Shown: positions 25,440 through 35,190 of the stretch, one piece after another
How the letters are laid out: each line of letters opens with the position of its first letter
Position numbering within the stretch: position 1 is the stretch's first letter
Assembly (NCBI GenBank): GCA_963803025.1
Contig: CAWDKZ010000013.1
Coordinates: 1-64,000, forward strand
DNA from: Bog-793 sp963803025
Lineage (GTDB): Bacteria > Actinomycetota > Acidimicrobiia > Acidimicrobiales > Bog-793
Reading direction: 5' to 3'
DNA length: 64,000 bases
Notes under the pieces: generated by a model
Databases searched by the model: none
What the model was told of the DNA's origin: nothing
The model's input: only the letters and a program-made list of their open reading frames with translations
Made by a program: the position numbers and the translations under genes

Positions 25440-28310
25440 TCAGCCAGAAGAGGTCCGTCGTGCGGCCGTCCCGCGGGCACGCTTCGCCCTCGGGGTTGCC
25501 TTCGCCGCCGTCTTCTTGGCGGCGGATTTCTTCGCGCCGGACTTCTTGGCCAGGGATTTCCTGGCGGCCGTGTTCTTCGCCGCGGACTTCGCCGCCGCGA
25601 TCTTCTTCACCGCGGTCCGTTTCACCGCGGACTTCCGCGTCGCGGTTCTCTTCGTGGCGCGGGCCCGGCGAGGGGTCCTCGCGCCGGCGGCCCGTCGCTC
25701 GGCGAGCAGCTCGGCCGCGCGTTCGAGCGTCATCGCCTCGGGATCGTCGCCGCGCCGGAGCGACGCGTTCACCTTTCCGTCGGTGACGTAGGGCCCGAAA
25801 CGGCCCGCGCGGAGCACGATCGGCGATCCGGACTCCGGGTCCGGACCGATCTCCCTGCCTGGGACGTTGCCGGTCCGTCCGAAGCGGCGCTCTTTCGGGC
25901 GCGCGAAGAGCTCGAGCGCAGCTTCGAGACCGATCTCCAGCAGTTGTTCCTCGGACGTGAGACTGCGCGAGTCGCTGCCGCGCTGCAGGTACGGTCCGTA
26001 GCGGCCGTTGCGGGCGACGATCTCCTCGCCGGTGGCAGGGTCGACGCCGACGACCCGCGGCAGACGGAACAGCTCCAGTCCCTCTTCGAGCGTAAGCGTC
26101 TCCGGGCTCATCGACCGGAACAGCGACGCCCGCGGGGGTTTCGCGCCCTTGCCGCCCGCACCGAGCTGGACGTACGGCCCGAAACGCCCGATCCGCACCG
26201 ACACGACGAGCCCGGAGCGCGGGTCGACCCCGAGCTCGCGCTCGCCCGACGGCGTCGCGATCAGCTCGAGGGCGCGTCCGAGGGTGAGCTCGTCGGGCGC
26301 GAGATCCGCCGGGATCGAGGCGCGGTCCTCCCCCCGCTGCAGGTAGGGGCCGAACCGGCCCACCCGGACGACGACCGGCGTGCCTTCGCCGTCGGTGCCG
26401 AGCGGGATCGAGTTGACCTCACGGGCGTCGATCTCACCGAGGTGGTCAACGACCGCCTGTTTCAGGCCCTGTCCGCCTTCGACGGAGGCCGCGCGGCCCG
26501 CGGCGCGTGCCGTCGTGCCTTCCCTCCCGTCGCCGAAGTAGAAGCGCTCGAGCCAGGGGATCGCCTGCTCGGTTCCCGCCGCGATCTCGTCGAGGTCGTC
26601 TTCCATCGTGGCCGTGAAGTTGTAGTCGACGAGCGAGGGGAAGTGCGTCTCGAGCAGACCGACGACCGCGAAGGCGAGGAAGGCGGGGACGAGGGCGCTG
26701 CCCCTTTTCCAGACGTAGCCGCGGTCCTGGATCGTCTGCAGGATGCTCGCGTAGGTCGACGGGCGGCCGACGCCGAGATCCTCGAGGCGTTTCACGAGCG
26801 ACGCCTCCGTGTAGCGGGCGGGAGGCTTCGTGACGTGCTCCTCGGTGGCGAACGACCCGAGTGCGAGCGGCGCCCCGGACCTGACCGCGGGCAACCGGAC
26901 TTCGTCGTCCTGGCGCGACTCGTCGAGCTCGTCCTCGCTCTCCTGGTAGACGCGGAGGAACCCGGGCGAGGTGATCACCGTCCCCGAGGCGGCGAACTCG
27001 GCCGCGGTCCCCTTGGCCGCGACGGTCGTCGGCGCCGTCGTGGCACCGCCGATGCGGAGGCGGGCCGTGACCCCGGTCGCGTCGATCATCTGCGAGGCGA
27101 TCGTCCTTTGCCAGATGAGCTCGTAGAGCCGGCGCCCGTCGGCACCGACCGCCGCGGCGATCTCGCCGGGGAGCCGGAAGTTGTCGCCGGCCGGCCGGAT
27201 CGCCTCGTGGGCCTCCTGGGCGTTCTTCACCCGTCGCTCGTAGGTGCGGGCCCGCTCGGGCACGAGCGCGGCACCGTAGATCTGCCTGGCCTGTTGGCGA
27301 GCCGCGGCGATCGCGGTCGCCGACAGCGTCGTCGAATCCGTCCGCATGTAGGTGATGTGGCCCTGTTCGTAGAGGCGCTGCGCGACCTGCATCGTGCGTT
27401 GCGCCGTGAAGCCGAGCTTGCGAGCCGCCTCCTGCTGGAGCGTCGAGGTGATGAAGGGCGCCGACGGCGAGCGGCGATACGGCTTCGTCTCGACGGCGGC
27501 GACCGCGAACGACGCCGCCTCGAGCGCGGCCGCGAGCGCGGCCGCCGAGGTGGCGTCGAGGAGGATCGGGCCGTCGGCCCGGGCGAGTTCGCCGGCCGAG
27601 GTGAAGTCCGAACCGTCGGCGATCGGCCGGCCGCCGAGGCTGACGAGCGCGGCCTCGACCCCTTCGCCCTCTTCGGTCGTGAAGCTCCCCGCGAGGCTCC
27701 ACCACGTCCCCGGGCGAAACCGCATGCGATCCCGCTCCCGCTCGACGACGATGCGGGTCGCGACGCTCTGGACGCGCCCGGCGGACAACCCCTGCATGAT
27801 CTTCTTCCAGAGCACCGGCGAGAGCTCGTAGCCGTAGAGGCGGTCGAGGATGCGACGCGCCTCCTGGGCGTCGACGAGACGCCGGTCGAGCTGGCGCGGG
27901 TGGTCGATCGCGTGCTCGATCGCGGGACGGGTGATCTCGTGGAAGACCATCCGCTTCACGGGCACCTGCGGCGAGAGCACCTCCAGGAGGTGCCAGGCGA
28001 TCGACTCGCCCTCGCGGTCCTCGTCGGTCGCGAGGTAGAGCTCGCTCGCCTCCCGCAGGAGGGCGCGCAACCGCTTCACCTGGACCTGTTTCTCGCGGGC
28101 GACGACGTACAACGGCTTGAAGCCGTTGTCGACGTCGACCCCGAGGCGGGACCACGGCTCGGACTTGTACGCCGCGGGGACCTCCGCGGCGGAACGCGGG
28201 AGGTCGCGGATGTGCCCGATCGACGACTCGACCAGGTAGCCACTGCCGAGGAAACGCGCGATCGTCTTCGCCTTGGCGGGCGACTCGACGATCACAAGCG
28301 GCTTCGGCAC
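25440..28310 (-). CDS. topA: DNA topoisomerase I
   Basis: Type IA topoisomerase relaxing negative supercoils, about 956 residues. The GTG start at 28310 is preceded by GGAGGG seven bases upstream and gives VPKPLVIVESPAKAKTI, the family's opening. The Toprim acid motif is in ATDEDREGE. The active tyrosine is in GHITYMRTDST near residue 322. Four C-terminal repeats carry GRFGPY or GRYGPY. The last ~80 residues are a Lys/Ala/Arg tail, typical of actinobacterial TopA and involved in DNA binding and processivity. The frame open upstream of 28310 is not homologous. Confidence 0.96.
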   Translation of the reverse strand: MPKPLVIVESPAKAKTIARFLGSGYLVESSIGHIRDLPRSAAEVPAAYKSEPWSRLGVDVDNGFKPLYVVAREKQVQVKRLRALLREASELYLATDEDREGESIAWHLLEVLSPQVPVKRMVFHEITRPAIEHAIDHPRQLDRRLVDAQEARRILDRLYGYELSPVLWKKIMQGLSAGRVQSVATRIVVERERDRMRFRPGTWWSLAGSFTTEEGEGVEAALVSLGGRPIADGSDFTSAGELARADGPILLDATSAAALAAALEAASFAVAAVETKPYRRSPSAPFITSTLQQEAARKLGFTAQRTMQVAQRLYEQGHITYMRTDSTTLSATAIAAARQQARQIYGAALVPERARTYERRVKNAQEAHEAIRPAGDNFRLPGEIAAAVGADGRRLYELIWQRTIASQMIDATGVTARLRIGGATTAPTTVAAKGTAAEFAASGTVITSPGFLRVYQESEDELDESRQDDEVRLPAVRSGAPLALGSFATEEHVTKPPARYTEASLVKRLEDLGVGRPSTYASILQTIQDRGYVWKRGSALVPAFLAFAVVGLLETHFPSLVDYNFTATMEDDLDEIAAGTEQAIPWLERFYFGDGREGTTARAAGRAASVEGGQGLKQAVVDHLGEIDAREVNSIPLGTDGEGTPVVVRVGRFGPYLQRGEDRASIPADLAPDELTLGRALELIATPSGERELGVDPRSGLVVSVRIGRFGPYVQLGAGGKGAKPPRASLFRSMSPETLTLEEGLELFRLPRVVGVDPATGEEIVARNGRYGPYLQRGSDSRSLTSEEQLLEIGLEAALELFARPKERRFGRTGNVPGREIGPDPESGSPIVLRAGRFGPYVTDGKVNASLRRGDDPEAMTLERAAELLAERRAAGARTPRRARATKRTATRKSAVKRTAVKKIAAAKSAAKNTAARKSLAKKSGAKKSAAKKTAAKATPRAKRARGTAARRTSSG

Positions 28311-28492
28311 GGTGAAACCCTCCGGGACGGTGGCGAAGGATAACGGCGCCCACCCCGTCCGGCCAGCGCCCGCGCGCCGAGCCGCCGTGGCGGCCGGGTG
28401 CGATGAGTTGTAACGACCCCCGGCAACGTGTTCGATAGGAGCGTGGACGCTGCGCGAGGGGACGTTCCGCCGGCGTGTGGCGCGCCCCGGCG

Positions 28493-29377
28493 ATGAGCGC
28501 CGCGACCGAGTCCGAGATCCTCGCGCGCTGGCCACAGCCCCTCGACGAGGCGGCGTTCTTCGACCTCGACAAGACCGTCATCGCCAAAGACGCGATGGCG
28601 GCCTTCGGCGGGCCGTTGCGCAAGCAGGGCCTCATGAAGCGGCGCTCGCTCGCTCAGGTCGTCCTCGCCCAGGTCATCTATCTCATCCTGGGGTCGAACG
28701 ATCGGCGGCTCGACCGCATCCGGGCCGCGGTTCTCCGGCTCACCAAGGGCTGGTCCCAGGCCGAGGTCGTCGCCATCGTGAACGACGCCCTCGAGGGCGT
28801 CGTCGAGCCGATCATCTACGACGAGGCGATGGACCTCATCGACGACCACCATTCGGCGGGACGGCAGGTCGTCATCGTCTCGGCGTCGCCGATCGAGATC
28901 GTCCGGCCGCTCGGTCGCCACCTCGGTGTCGACGCCACGATCGCGAGCGAGGCGGCGGTCGATGCGGCGGGCTGCTACACGGGCGAGCTCGCCTTCTACG
29001 CCGCCGGGCCGCAGAAGGCCGACGCGGTGCGCGCCTACGCCGCCAAGGCCGGGATCGACCTCTCGCGCTCGTACGCCTACAGCGACTCGCTCACCGACCT
29101 GCCGCTGCTCGAGATCGTCGGCCATCCCGTCGCGGTGAACCCCGACCGCGGTCTCGCCAAGATCGCCGAGGAACGCGGGTGGGAGGTGGAGAGCTTCATC
29201 CGGCCGGTCCGCCTGCGCGACCGCGTCCGGGACCGGGTGCGGGCCGTGCCGCCACGACCGGCCATCGCCATCGGGACGAGCACCGTCATCGTCGGCGTCG
29301 GCGCCGCGGCCCTCGGCTGGTGGCTCCACTCCCGCCGGCGGACCGGCGCGGTCGTGCACAAGATCCGCGTCGTGTGA
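28493..29377 (+). CDS. HAD-IB family phosphatase, membrane-anchored
   Basis: A 294-residue SerB-like HAD hydrolase. Motif I FFDLDKTVIAKD, motif II VVIVSASP, the lysine in GPQKADAV and motif III YAYSDSLTDLPLLE are intact. The C terminus has a transmembrane segment (about 262-280) followed by a short basic tail. This architecture is widespread in actinobacteria and the substrate is unknown; related proteins are linked to phospholipid or envelope metabolism. I use the ATG at 28493; a GTG six codons upstream is equally possible. Confidence 0.85.
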   Translation: MSAATESEILARWPQPLDEAAFFDLDKTVIAKDAMAAFGGPLRKQGLMKRRSLAQVVLAQVIYLILGSNDRRLDRIRAAVLRLTKGWSQAEVVAIVNDALEGVVEPIIYDEAMDLIDDHHSAGRQVVIVSASPIEIVRPLGRHLGVDATIASEAAVDAAGCYTGELAFYAAGPQKADAVRAYAAKAGIDLSRSYAYSDSLTDLPLLEIVGHPVAVNPDRGLAKIAEERGWEVESFIRPVRLRDRVRDRVRAVPPRPAIAIGTSTVIVGVGAAALGWWLHSRRRTGAVVHKIRVV

Positions 29378-29392
29378 AGGCCGGGCGCGACC

Positions 29393-29470
29393 TCAGTCCG
29401 AGCTCAGCCGCCTCGCCACGACGAAACCGAGCGCGACGAGCACGGCCAGGATCAGCAGCTTCTTCAGCAT
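29393..29470 (-). CDS. 25-residue membrane peptide, DLW-39-like
   Basis: Encodes MLKKLLILAVLVALGFVVAR then RLSSD. It resembles the start of the small actinobacterial DLW-39 family (MLKKLL followed by one helix), but lacks the acidic DLW ending that gives the family its name. It lies between the HAD phosphatase (convergent, 15 bases away) and the sigma factor gene (same strand, just upstream). One membrane helix with a basic N terminus. No clear ribosome site, so expression is unproven. Confidence 0.5.
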   Translation of the reverse strand: MLKKLLILAVLVALGFVVARRLSSD

Positions 29471-29533
29471 GACCGCATCGTAACGGCATCGGCGCGCCCG
29501 ACCGCGGCAGGCCGCGCCCGGCTGGCCTGCCGC

Positions 29534-30505
29534 TCACACGGTGAGCAGGTCGCGCGCGCCGGTGTCGCTCGAGGGATGGCGGAGCTTGGACATCGCCCGC
29601 GCCTCGATCTGACGGATCCGCTCCCGGGTCAGGTTGAAGTGCTCGCCAACCTCTTCTAAGGTGCGCGGCTCGCCGCGGTCGAGCCCGAAGCGCAGGCGGA
29701 GGATCTCGCGCTCCCGCTCGTCGAGCGGCGCGAGCAGGCGGTTGATCTCGACCGGCAAGAGCGCGGTCGCCGCCATCTCGAAGGGCGACTCCGCCGAGCG
29801 GTCCTCTACGACGTCACCGAGCTCGGCGTCCCCGTCCTCCCGCAACGGCTCGGAGAGCGAGAGCGGTTCAGCACGGAAGCGGAGCGCCTCGATCAGCTTG
29901 TCCTCGGGCAGCTCGACCTCGGCGCCCAGCTCGGCGAGGGTCGCGGGACGGCCGTACTTCAGTTCGAGACGCGCCTGGGCCTTCTGCACCCGCGCGAGGG
30001 TGTCCCCGGCGTGGACCGGCAGCCGGATCGTCCGGCCGGTGTTGGCGATGCCGCGGGTGATCGCCTGGCGGATCCACCACGTGGCATACGTCGAGAACTT
30101 GAAGCCCTTGCGCCAGTCGAACTTCTCGACGGCGTGCATCAGGCCGAGGTTGCCCTCCTGGATCAGGTCGAGCAGCGGCAACCCCGACGCCTGGTACTTC
30201 TTGGCGATCGAGACGACGAGACGGAGGTTCGACTGGACGAACGTGCGCTGGGCCTCGTCGCCCTGGCGGACGGTCCGTCTCAGCTCGCGCCGGCGTGACG
30301 GCGTGACGCCCTTCGGCGGCCTGGCCAGCTCCTCCTCGGCCTGGCCGCGCCGCTCGATCGCCTGGGCGAGGCGGACCTCGTCATCCTTGGTGAGCAGCGG
30401 GTACTGACCGATGTCGGTCAGGTACAGCCGGACGAGATCTTCCTCGTCGCGCTCGACTCGCTCCTTCGCCAATGCGGTCCGGTCCTCCGTGAGTTGATGG
30501 GCCAC
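29534..30505 (-). CDS. RpoD-family RNA polymerase sigma factor
   Basis: About 323 residues. Region 1.2 (DLVRLYLTDIGQYPLLT), region 2 (NLRLVVSIAKKYQASGLPLLDLIQEGNLGLMHAVEKF and FSTYATWWIRQAI), region 3 and region 4 (LRLRFGLDRGEPRTLEEVGEHFNLTRERIRQIEA) are complete. No long acidic N-terminal domain, so it is either a short primary sigma or a group 2 factor. Start: the GTG at 30505 has GGGAG ten bases upstream; a TTG at 30529 is the alternative. That ribosome site lies in the hairpin GGGAGC-CC-GCTCCC, which could restrict translation. Confidence 0.9.
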   Translation of the reverse strand: MAHQLTEDRTALAKERVERDEEDLVRLYLTDIGQYPLLTKDDEVRLAQAIERRGQAEEELARPPKGVTPSRRRELRRTVRQGDEAQRTFVQSNLRLVVSIAKKYQASGLPLLDLIQEGNLGLMHAVEKFDWRKGFKFSTYATWWIRQAITRGIANTGRTIRLPVHAGDTLARVQKAQARLELKYGRPATLAELGAEVELPEDKLIEALRFRAEPLSLSEPLREDGDAELGDVVEDRSAESPFEMAATALLPVEINRLLAPLDEREREILRLRFGLDRGEPRTLEEVGEHFNLTRERIRQIEARAMSKLRHPSSDTGARDLLTV

Positions 30506-30672
30506 TGGGAGCGGGCTCCCGACGCCCAACTACCTAACGGCGTCTCCCGTGGCGACGGTAACTGCACCGGTCCGATCAGCACCGAATCTGGTCAGCTCCC
30601 TGCTTCAGTGTAACGACGGAGTCAAGGGGGTCCCACAACCGCCTGGCCAGCGTCAACGCGACCGGCACGCCC

Positions 30673-31218
30673 TCAGGTCGGCCCGGCCAACGGGCCGAAC
30701 GGACCGGGCACGGCGTCGAGCAGCTCGCGCACCCGCGCCGCCCGCGCGCTCGCGCCCCGCGCCGGGGCGAGCGCCCTGCCGTCGGCGGTGAGCCCGTCGA
30801 GGTCGGCGAGGACGCGGCGCAGCACCCGGCGTACCGCGCTGTCGGCCGGGCCGGACGCCACCGCGACGTGCTCGGCGTAGGCGACGGCCATCGCCGGGTA
30901 GACGACGCCGACGAGCGCGTCGAGGAGCTCCTCGTCCGCACCGGGCCCGACGAGCACGTCGAGCGCCTCGTCGAGGCGACCCCCGGGCGTGCGGGTCCAC
31001 GCCTCGGCACCGGCGAGACCGGCGGACACCGGGAGCAGCGACTCGACGAGACCCGCCCGGAAACCGTGGGCGAGGCTCGCTCCCGACAGGTAGACGACGA
31101 GCGCGGCGTCGGCGCACGACGGCGCGCGGGCACCGAGACGACCGAAGAGCGACAGCTCGACGTAACGGCAACGGCCGAGCAGGTCCGCCGTCTCGAGCAG
31201 CGTCAACGGCTCCGTCAC
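30673..31218 (-). CDS. Helical protein of unknown function coupled to nadE
   Basis: A 181-residue, Ala/Leu/Arg-rich, wholly helical protein starting at a GTG that overlaps the nadE stop (GTGA). The pattern ADLLGRCRYVELSLFGRLG then SGASLAHGFRAGLVESLL recalls actinobacterial ferritin-like/MiaE-like proteins, but only one Glu and one His of the usual metal ligands are recognisable, so metal binding is doubtful. Coupling to nadE suggests co-expression, not necessarily a shared pathway. Confidence 0.7.
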   Translation of the reverse strand: MTEPLTLLETADLLGRCRYVELSLFGRLGARAPSCADAALVVYLSGASLAHGFRAGLVESLLPVSAGLAGAEAWTRTPGGRLDEALDVLVGPGADEELLDALVGVVYPAMAVAYAEHVAVASGPADSAVRRVLRRVLADLDGLTADGRALAPARGASARAARVRELLDAVPGPFGPLAGPT

Positions 31219-32926
31219 GGCGACACGCCCGGGTTGGGCGGACGGCCCGGGCGGAAGCGGTTCGTGATCGGCATCCGGCGGTCCTTGCCGAAGGCCCTGC
31301 TTGTCACGCGCGGTCCGGGTGGCGCCTGGCGCCGCTTGTACTCCGCCGTGTCGACGAGGTCGAAGATCCGTCGCACCGTCGCATCGTCGAAGCCCTCGGC
31401 GACGAGGTCGGCGATCGTCGCGTGGCGCTCGACGTAGCCCTCGAGGATCGGGTCGAGCACGTCGTAGGGGGGCAGTGAGTCCTCGTCCCGCTGGTCCGGG
31501 CGCAGCTCCGCCGACGGCGGCTTCGCGAAGATCTGCTCCGCGATGAGCGACCGCCCCGCCTCGGCGTTGCGGTACGACGCGAGGGCGTAGACGAGGAGCT
31601 TCGGCACGTCCCGGATGACGGCGAAGCCGCCGGCGGTGTCGCCGTAGAGCGTCGAGTAGCCGACCGCCGTCTCGCTCTTGTTCCCCGTCGTCAACACGAG
31701 CCAACCGAACTTGTTCGACAGCGCCATGAGGAGGGTGCCGCGGATCCTCGCCTGGAGGTTCTCCTCGGCGACGCCGGGCGGCCGGTCGGCGAAACTCGGC
31801 GCCAGCAGTCCGAGCATCGCCTCGTGCGCCGGTTCGATCGCGATCACGGAGAGATCGATGCCGAGGCCCCGCGCGAGGGCGGTCGCGTCGGCGAGCGAAC
31901 CGGGGGAGGAGAAGCGCGACGGCATCGCCACGCCGTGCACCCGGCGGGCCCCCACCGCGTCGACGGCGATCGCGGCGACGAGCGACGAGTCGATCCCACC
32001 CGACAGCCCGACGACGCAGTCGCGGAAGCCGTTCTTCGCGACGTAGTCCCGCGTCGCCAGCACGAGGGCCGCGTAGGTCGCGGCGTCGTCGTCGAGGACC
32101 TCGGCGATCGTCCCGGCCGCGCTGTCGCGACGGCCCTCCCGCCGCCCGCTCACCTCGACGACGCCCCGCCGGGGCTTGCCACGGGCGTCGTCGGCGAAGG
32201 GGACGTCAACCACGGCGACCTCCTCCCGGAACTGCGCGAGGCAGGCAAGGAGGGAGCCGTCGGCGGCGACGACCGTCGAGTCGCCGTCGAAGACGAGCTC
32301 GTCCTGGCCGCCGACGAGGTTGACGTAGACGATCGGGCACCCGGACTCGCGCGCCCTCGCGACGAGGACCTCCCGGCGCTCGGCACGGGCCCGCCGCGGT
32401 ACGGCGAGGCGTTGAGCGACAGCACGATCCCCGCCCCGGCGGCGGCAAGCCGCGCGACCGGACCCGAGGGCGCCCAGGCGTCCTCGCAGATCACGACGCC
32501 GACCGGCCCGCCGCCGATGCGGAAGACCGGCGAGTCCCCGGCACCGGGGACGAACCAGCGCTGCTCGTCGAACACGCCGTAGTTCGGCAGCAGTTCCTTG
32601 ACCGCCACGCCGCGCACCTCGCCGCGCCGGCACACGGCCGCCGAGTTGCGCAGGCCGCCGGACTCGGCCACGTAGCCGACGACGACCGCGCACCCGGCCG
32701 ATCGCGCCGCCACGGCGGCGAGGGCCCGCTCGCTCGCCGCGACGAAGTCCGGTTCCAACAACAGGTCCTCCGGCGGGTAGCCGGTGAGCACGAGCTCGGG
32801 GAAGACCGCGACGTCGGCTCCGAGCCTTTCGGCGCGGCTCGACGCGTCGAGCACACGCCGGACATTCCCGTCGAAGTCCCCGACCACCGCGTCGATCTGG
32901 CACAGCGCGACGCGTAGCCAGCCCAC
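31215..32926 (-). CDS. nadE: Glutamine-dependent NAD+ synthetase, frameshifted
   Basis: Makes NAD+ from deamido-NAD+, ATP and glutamine. The N-terminal nitrilase domain has Glu in FPELVLTGYPP, Lys in KELLPNYG and Cys in VVICEDAW. The C-terminal synthetase has GLSGGIDSSLVA and TTGNKSETAVGY. It starts at GTG 32926. The two halves are in different frames: the first reads to LNASPYR near 32400, the second resumes at RAERREVLVARARESG. One base is missing within about 32385-32400, in a run of G and C. With it restored the protein would be about 570 residues, the normal length. All flanking catalytic residues are kept, so a sequencing error is at least as likely as decay. Confidence 0.88.
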
Positions 32927-33070
32927 GTCGTCATCGTAGCGATGGGACCCTCGCGCCCCGCGAAGCGACGACGCCAGACGCGCCGTTTGGCCCGTCCCAC
33001 GGGGTCTGCGAGACTTGTCGACGCGACCCGGGCGACCGCGGCCTCGTTCTGCCGCGAAAGGGTGACCTCG

Positions 33071-34414
33071 ATGGAGAACCAGCGCGAGTACGTCCTCAAG
33101 ACGGTGGAAGAACGCGGGGTCCGCTTCATCCAGCTCTGGTTCACAGACGTGCTGGGCACCCCAAAGACGTTCTCGATCCCCCCCGCCGAGTTCGAGAACG
33201 CGATCGACGAGGGGATGACCTTCGACGGCTCCTCGATCGACGGCTTCAGTCGCATCCAGGAGAGCGACGTGATCGCCCGCCCGGACCCGAAGACCTTCCA
33301 GATCCTGCCGATCAGATCGGGCGAGGACGCCACCGTCGCGCGCGTGTTCTGCGACATCTCGAACATCGACGGGACGCCCTTCGAGGGCGATCCGCGCCAC
33401 GTGCTGCGTCGGGCGCTCGAGCGCGCCCACGAGCGTGGCTTCAGCTTCTTCGCCGCCCCCGAGCTCGAGTACTTCTACTTCGCGAGCTCGGAAGCCGACG
33501 CCGACGTGCCCCCGCAGCCGCTCGACACGGGTTCGTACTTCGAGCTCACGGTGGCGGACCTCGCGACCGATCTCCGGCGCAAGACGGTGCTCACGCTCGA
33601 GGACATGGGGATCCCGGTCGAGTACGCCCAGCACGAGGACGCCCCGAGCCAGCACGAGATCGATCTGCGCTACACCGACGCCCTCACGATGGCCGACACG
33701 ATCATGACCGTCCGCCTCCTCATCAAGCAGATCGCCCAGGAACACGGCGTCTACGCCTCGTTCATGCCGAAGCCCCTCGCCGGCGTCCAGGGCTCCGGGA
33801 TGCACACGCACTGCTCACTTTTCCGCGGCGACAGAAACGCCTTCCACGACGCCGACGACGAGCACGGGCTTTCGCTGACGGCGCGCCAGTTCATCGCCGG
33901 GTTGCTCGAGCACGCCGGCGAGATCACCGCGGTGACGAACCAGTGGGTGAACTCCTACAAGCGTCTCGTCGCGGGCTATGAGGCGCCCTTCACGGTCTCG
34001 TGGGCGTACAACAACCGCTCGGCGCTCGTGCGCGTGCCCGTCGTGAAGCAGGGCAAGAGCGAGTCAGCCCGCATCGAGTACCGGTCGGTCGATCCGGCGT
34101 GCAACCCCTACCTCGCCTTCGCGGTCATCCTCGCGGCGGGCCTGCGCGGGATCGAGAAGTCCTACGAGCTGCCGGACGAGGCGGACGCCAACCTCTACGC
34201 GATGTCCCCGCGCCAGCTCGCCGCGGCCGGTATCCGCCCGCTGCCCCGCACGCTCGACGAGGCGCTCCACGCGATGGAGAGCTCCGAACTCGTCCTCGCC
34301 ACGCTCGGCGACCACGTCTTCGAATGGTTCCTCCGCAACAAGCGGGCCGAATGGGAGGACTACACCCGCCAGATCACGCCGTTCGAACTCGTCCGCTACC
34401 TCCCCGCCCTGTAG
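33071..34414 (+). CDS. glnA: Glutamine synthetase, type I
   Basis: Makes glutamine from glutamate and ammonia. 447 residues, the shorter GSI form. Landmarks: GMTFDGSSIDGF, APELEYFYF, HEDAPSQHEIDLRY, MPKPLAGVQGSGMHTHCSLF, NRSALVRVP and RIEYRSVDPACNPYLAFAVILAAG. I do not find the usual adenylylation-tyrosine motif near the C terminus, as expected for GSI-alpha enzymes. The ATG follows AAAGGGTG. A GlnR-like regulator gene follows after 39 bases, suggesting linked nitrogen control. Confidence 0.96.
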   Translation: MENQREYVLKTVEERGVRFIQLWFTDVLGTPKTFSIPPAEFENAIDEGMTFDGSSIDGFSRIQESDVIARPDPKTFQILPIRSGEDATVARVFCDISNIDGTPFEGDPRHVLRRALERAHERGFSFFAAPELEYFYFASSEADADVPPQPLDTGSYFELTVADLATDLRRKTVLTLEDMGIPVEYAQHEDAPSQHEIDLRYTDALTMADTIMTVRLLIKQIAQEHGVYASFMPKPLAGVQGSGMHTHCSLFRGDRNAFHDADDEHGLSLTARQFIAGLLEHAGEITAVTNQWVNSYKRLVAGYEAPFTVSWAYNNRSALVRVPVVKQGKSESARIEYRSVDPACNPYLAFAVILAAGLRGIEKSYELPDEADANLYAMSPRQLAAAGIRPLPRTLDEALHAMESSELVLATLGDHVFEWFLRNKRAEWEDYTRQITPFELVRYLPAL

Positions 34415-34453
34415 GGGTCGAAGTGACTTCGCCACGGACAGGGCGCTAGGACC

Positions 34454-35134
34454 ATGGAGCCTCTGCTCTGCTTCCCGGACCCGCCCGGCCCCGAGCTCGC
34501 CAAAGCGCTCGACACGGCGGGCTACTCGTTCACCGCGGTCGCCGACGTCGACGCCGTGCGCGAGCTCGAGCCCACCGAAGGATGGTCCGGCGCCATCGTC
34601 TCGGCGATCGAGTCGCCCGAGGCGGCGTTCGCGCTCTGCCGGGCCCTGCGCCAGCGCGAGACGCCGGTCGCGCCGGTGCTCCTCGTCGCGGGTGCCGACC
34701 AGCTCCGCACGCTCGACAGCCACAAGGAGCTTTTCGACGACTTCACGCTCGCCGGGGTGATGCAGGACGAGATCGAGACGCGCCTCGGCCACCTGCTGTG
34801 GAGGACCGGGCGCGGCAAGCAGCACGACGTGATCGCCTACGGGCCCCTCGCGCTGAACCTCGAGACCTACCAGGCCGTCGTCGCCGGACGCCTGCTCGAC
34901 CTCACGTTCATGGAGTACGAGCTGCTCCGCTTCCTCGCGGCCCATCCGGGCAAGGTGTTCACCCGCGAGGTCCTCCTCGCCCGGGTCTGGGGTTACGAGT
35001 ACTTCGGCGGCGCGCGCACGGTCGACGTCCACATCCGGCGGTTGCGGGCCAAGCTTGGCGAGGAGAACGCGCATCTCATCGAAACGGTGCGCAGCGTCGG
35101 CTACCGCTTCGGAACGGCGCGCTGGTCGCCCTAG
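34454..35134 (+). CDS. GlnR-like orphan OmpR-family regulator
   Basis: A 226-residue DNA-binding regulator. The C-terminal winged helix (about 135-222) has RLLDLTFMEYELLRFLAAHP, the WGYEYFGGARTVDVHIRRLRA recognition segment and RSVGYRF, very close in pattern to actinobacterial GlnR. The N-terminal receiver is degenerate: the usual phospho-acceptor position lies in GAIVSAIES, with no aspartate, matching GlnR's phosphorylation-independent behaviour. Adjacent to glnA, no histidine kinase nearby. Likely regulator of nitrogen genes (inference from family and position). Confidence 0.88.
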   Translation: MEPLLCFPDPPGPELAKALDTAGYSFTAVADVDAVRELEPTEGWSGAIVSAIESPEAAFALCRALRQRETPVAPVLLVAGADQLRTLDSHKELFDDFTLAGVMQDEIETRLGHLLWRTGRGKQHDVIAYGPLALNLETYQAVVAGRLLDLTFMEYELLRFLAAHPGKVFTREVLLARVWGYEYFGGARTVDVHIRRLRAKLGEENAHLIETVRSVGYRFGTARWSP

Positions 35135-35190
35135 GCAACCGCCGCCCGCCGCCACGCCGGCCGGCGACGCGACGACGGATCGCCCGGGGA

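Noticed and set aside
24516..28343. A 1275-codon plus-strand frame across holB, tmk and topA.
   Set aside because: Antisense shadow of three well-supported genes; no motif and shadow-type composition.
32927..33070. GlnR or other nitrogen-control box upstream of glnA.
   Set aside because: No GTNAC/GAAAC repeat pattern at the required spacing could be found by eye.
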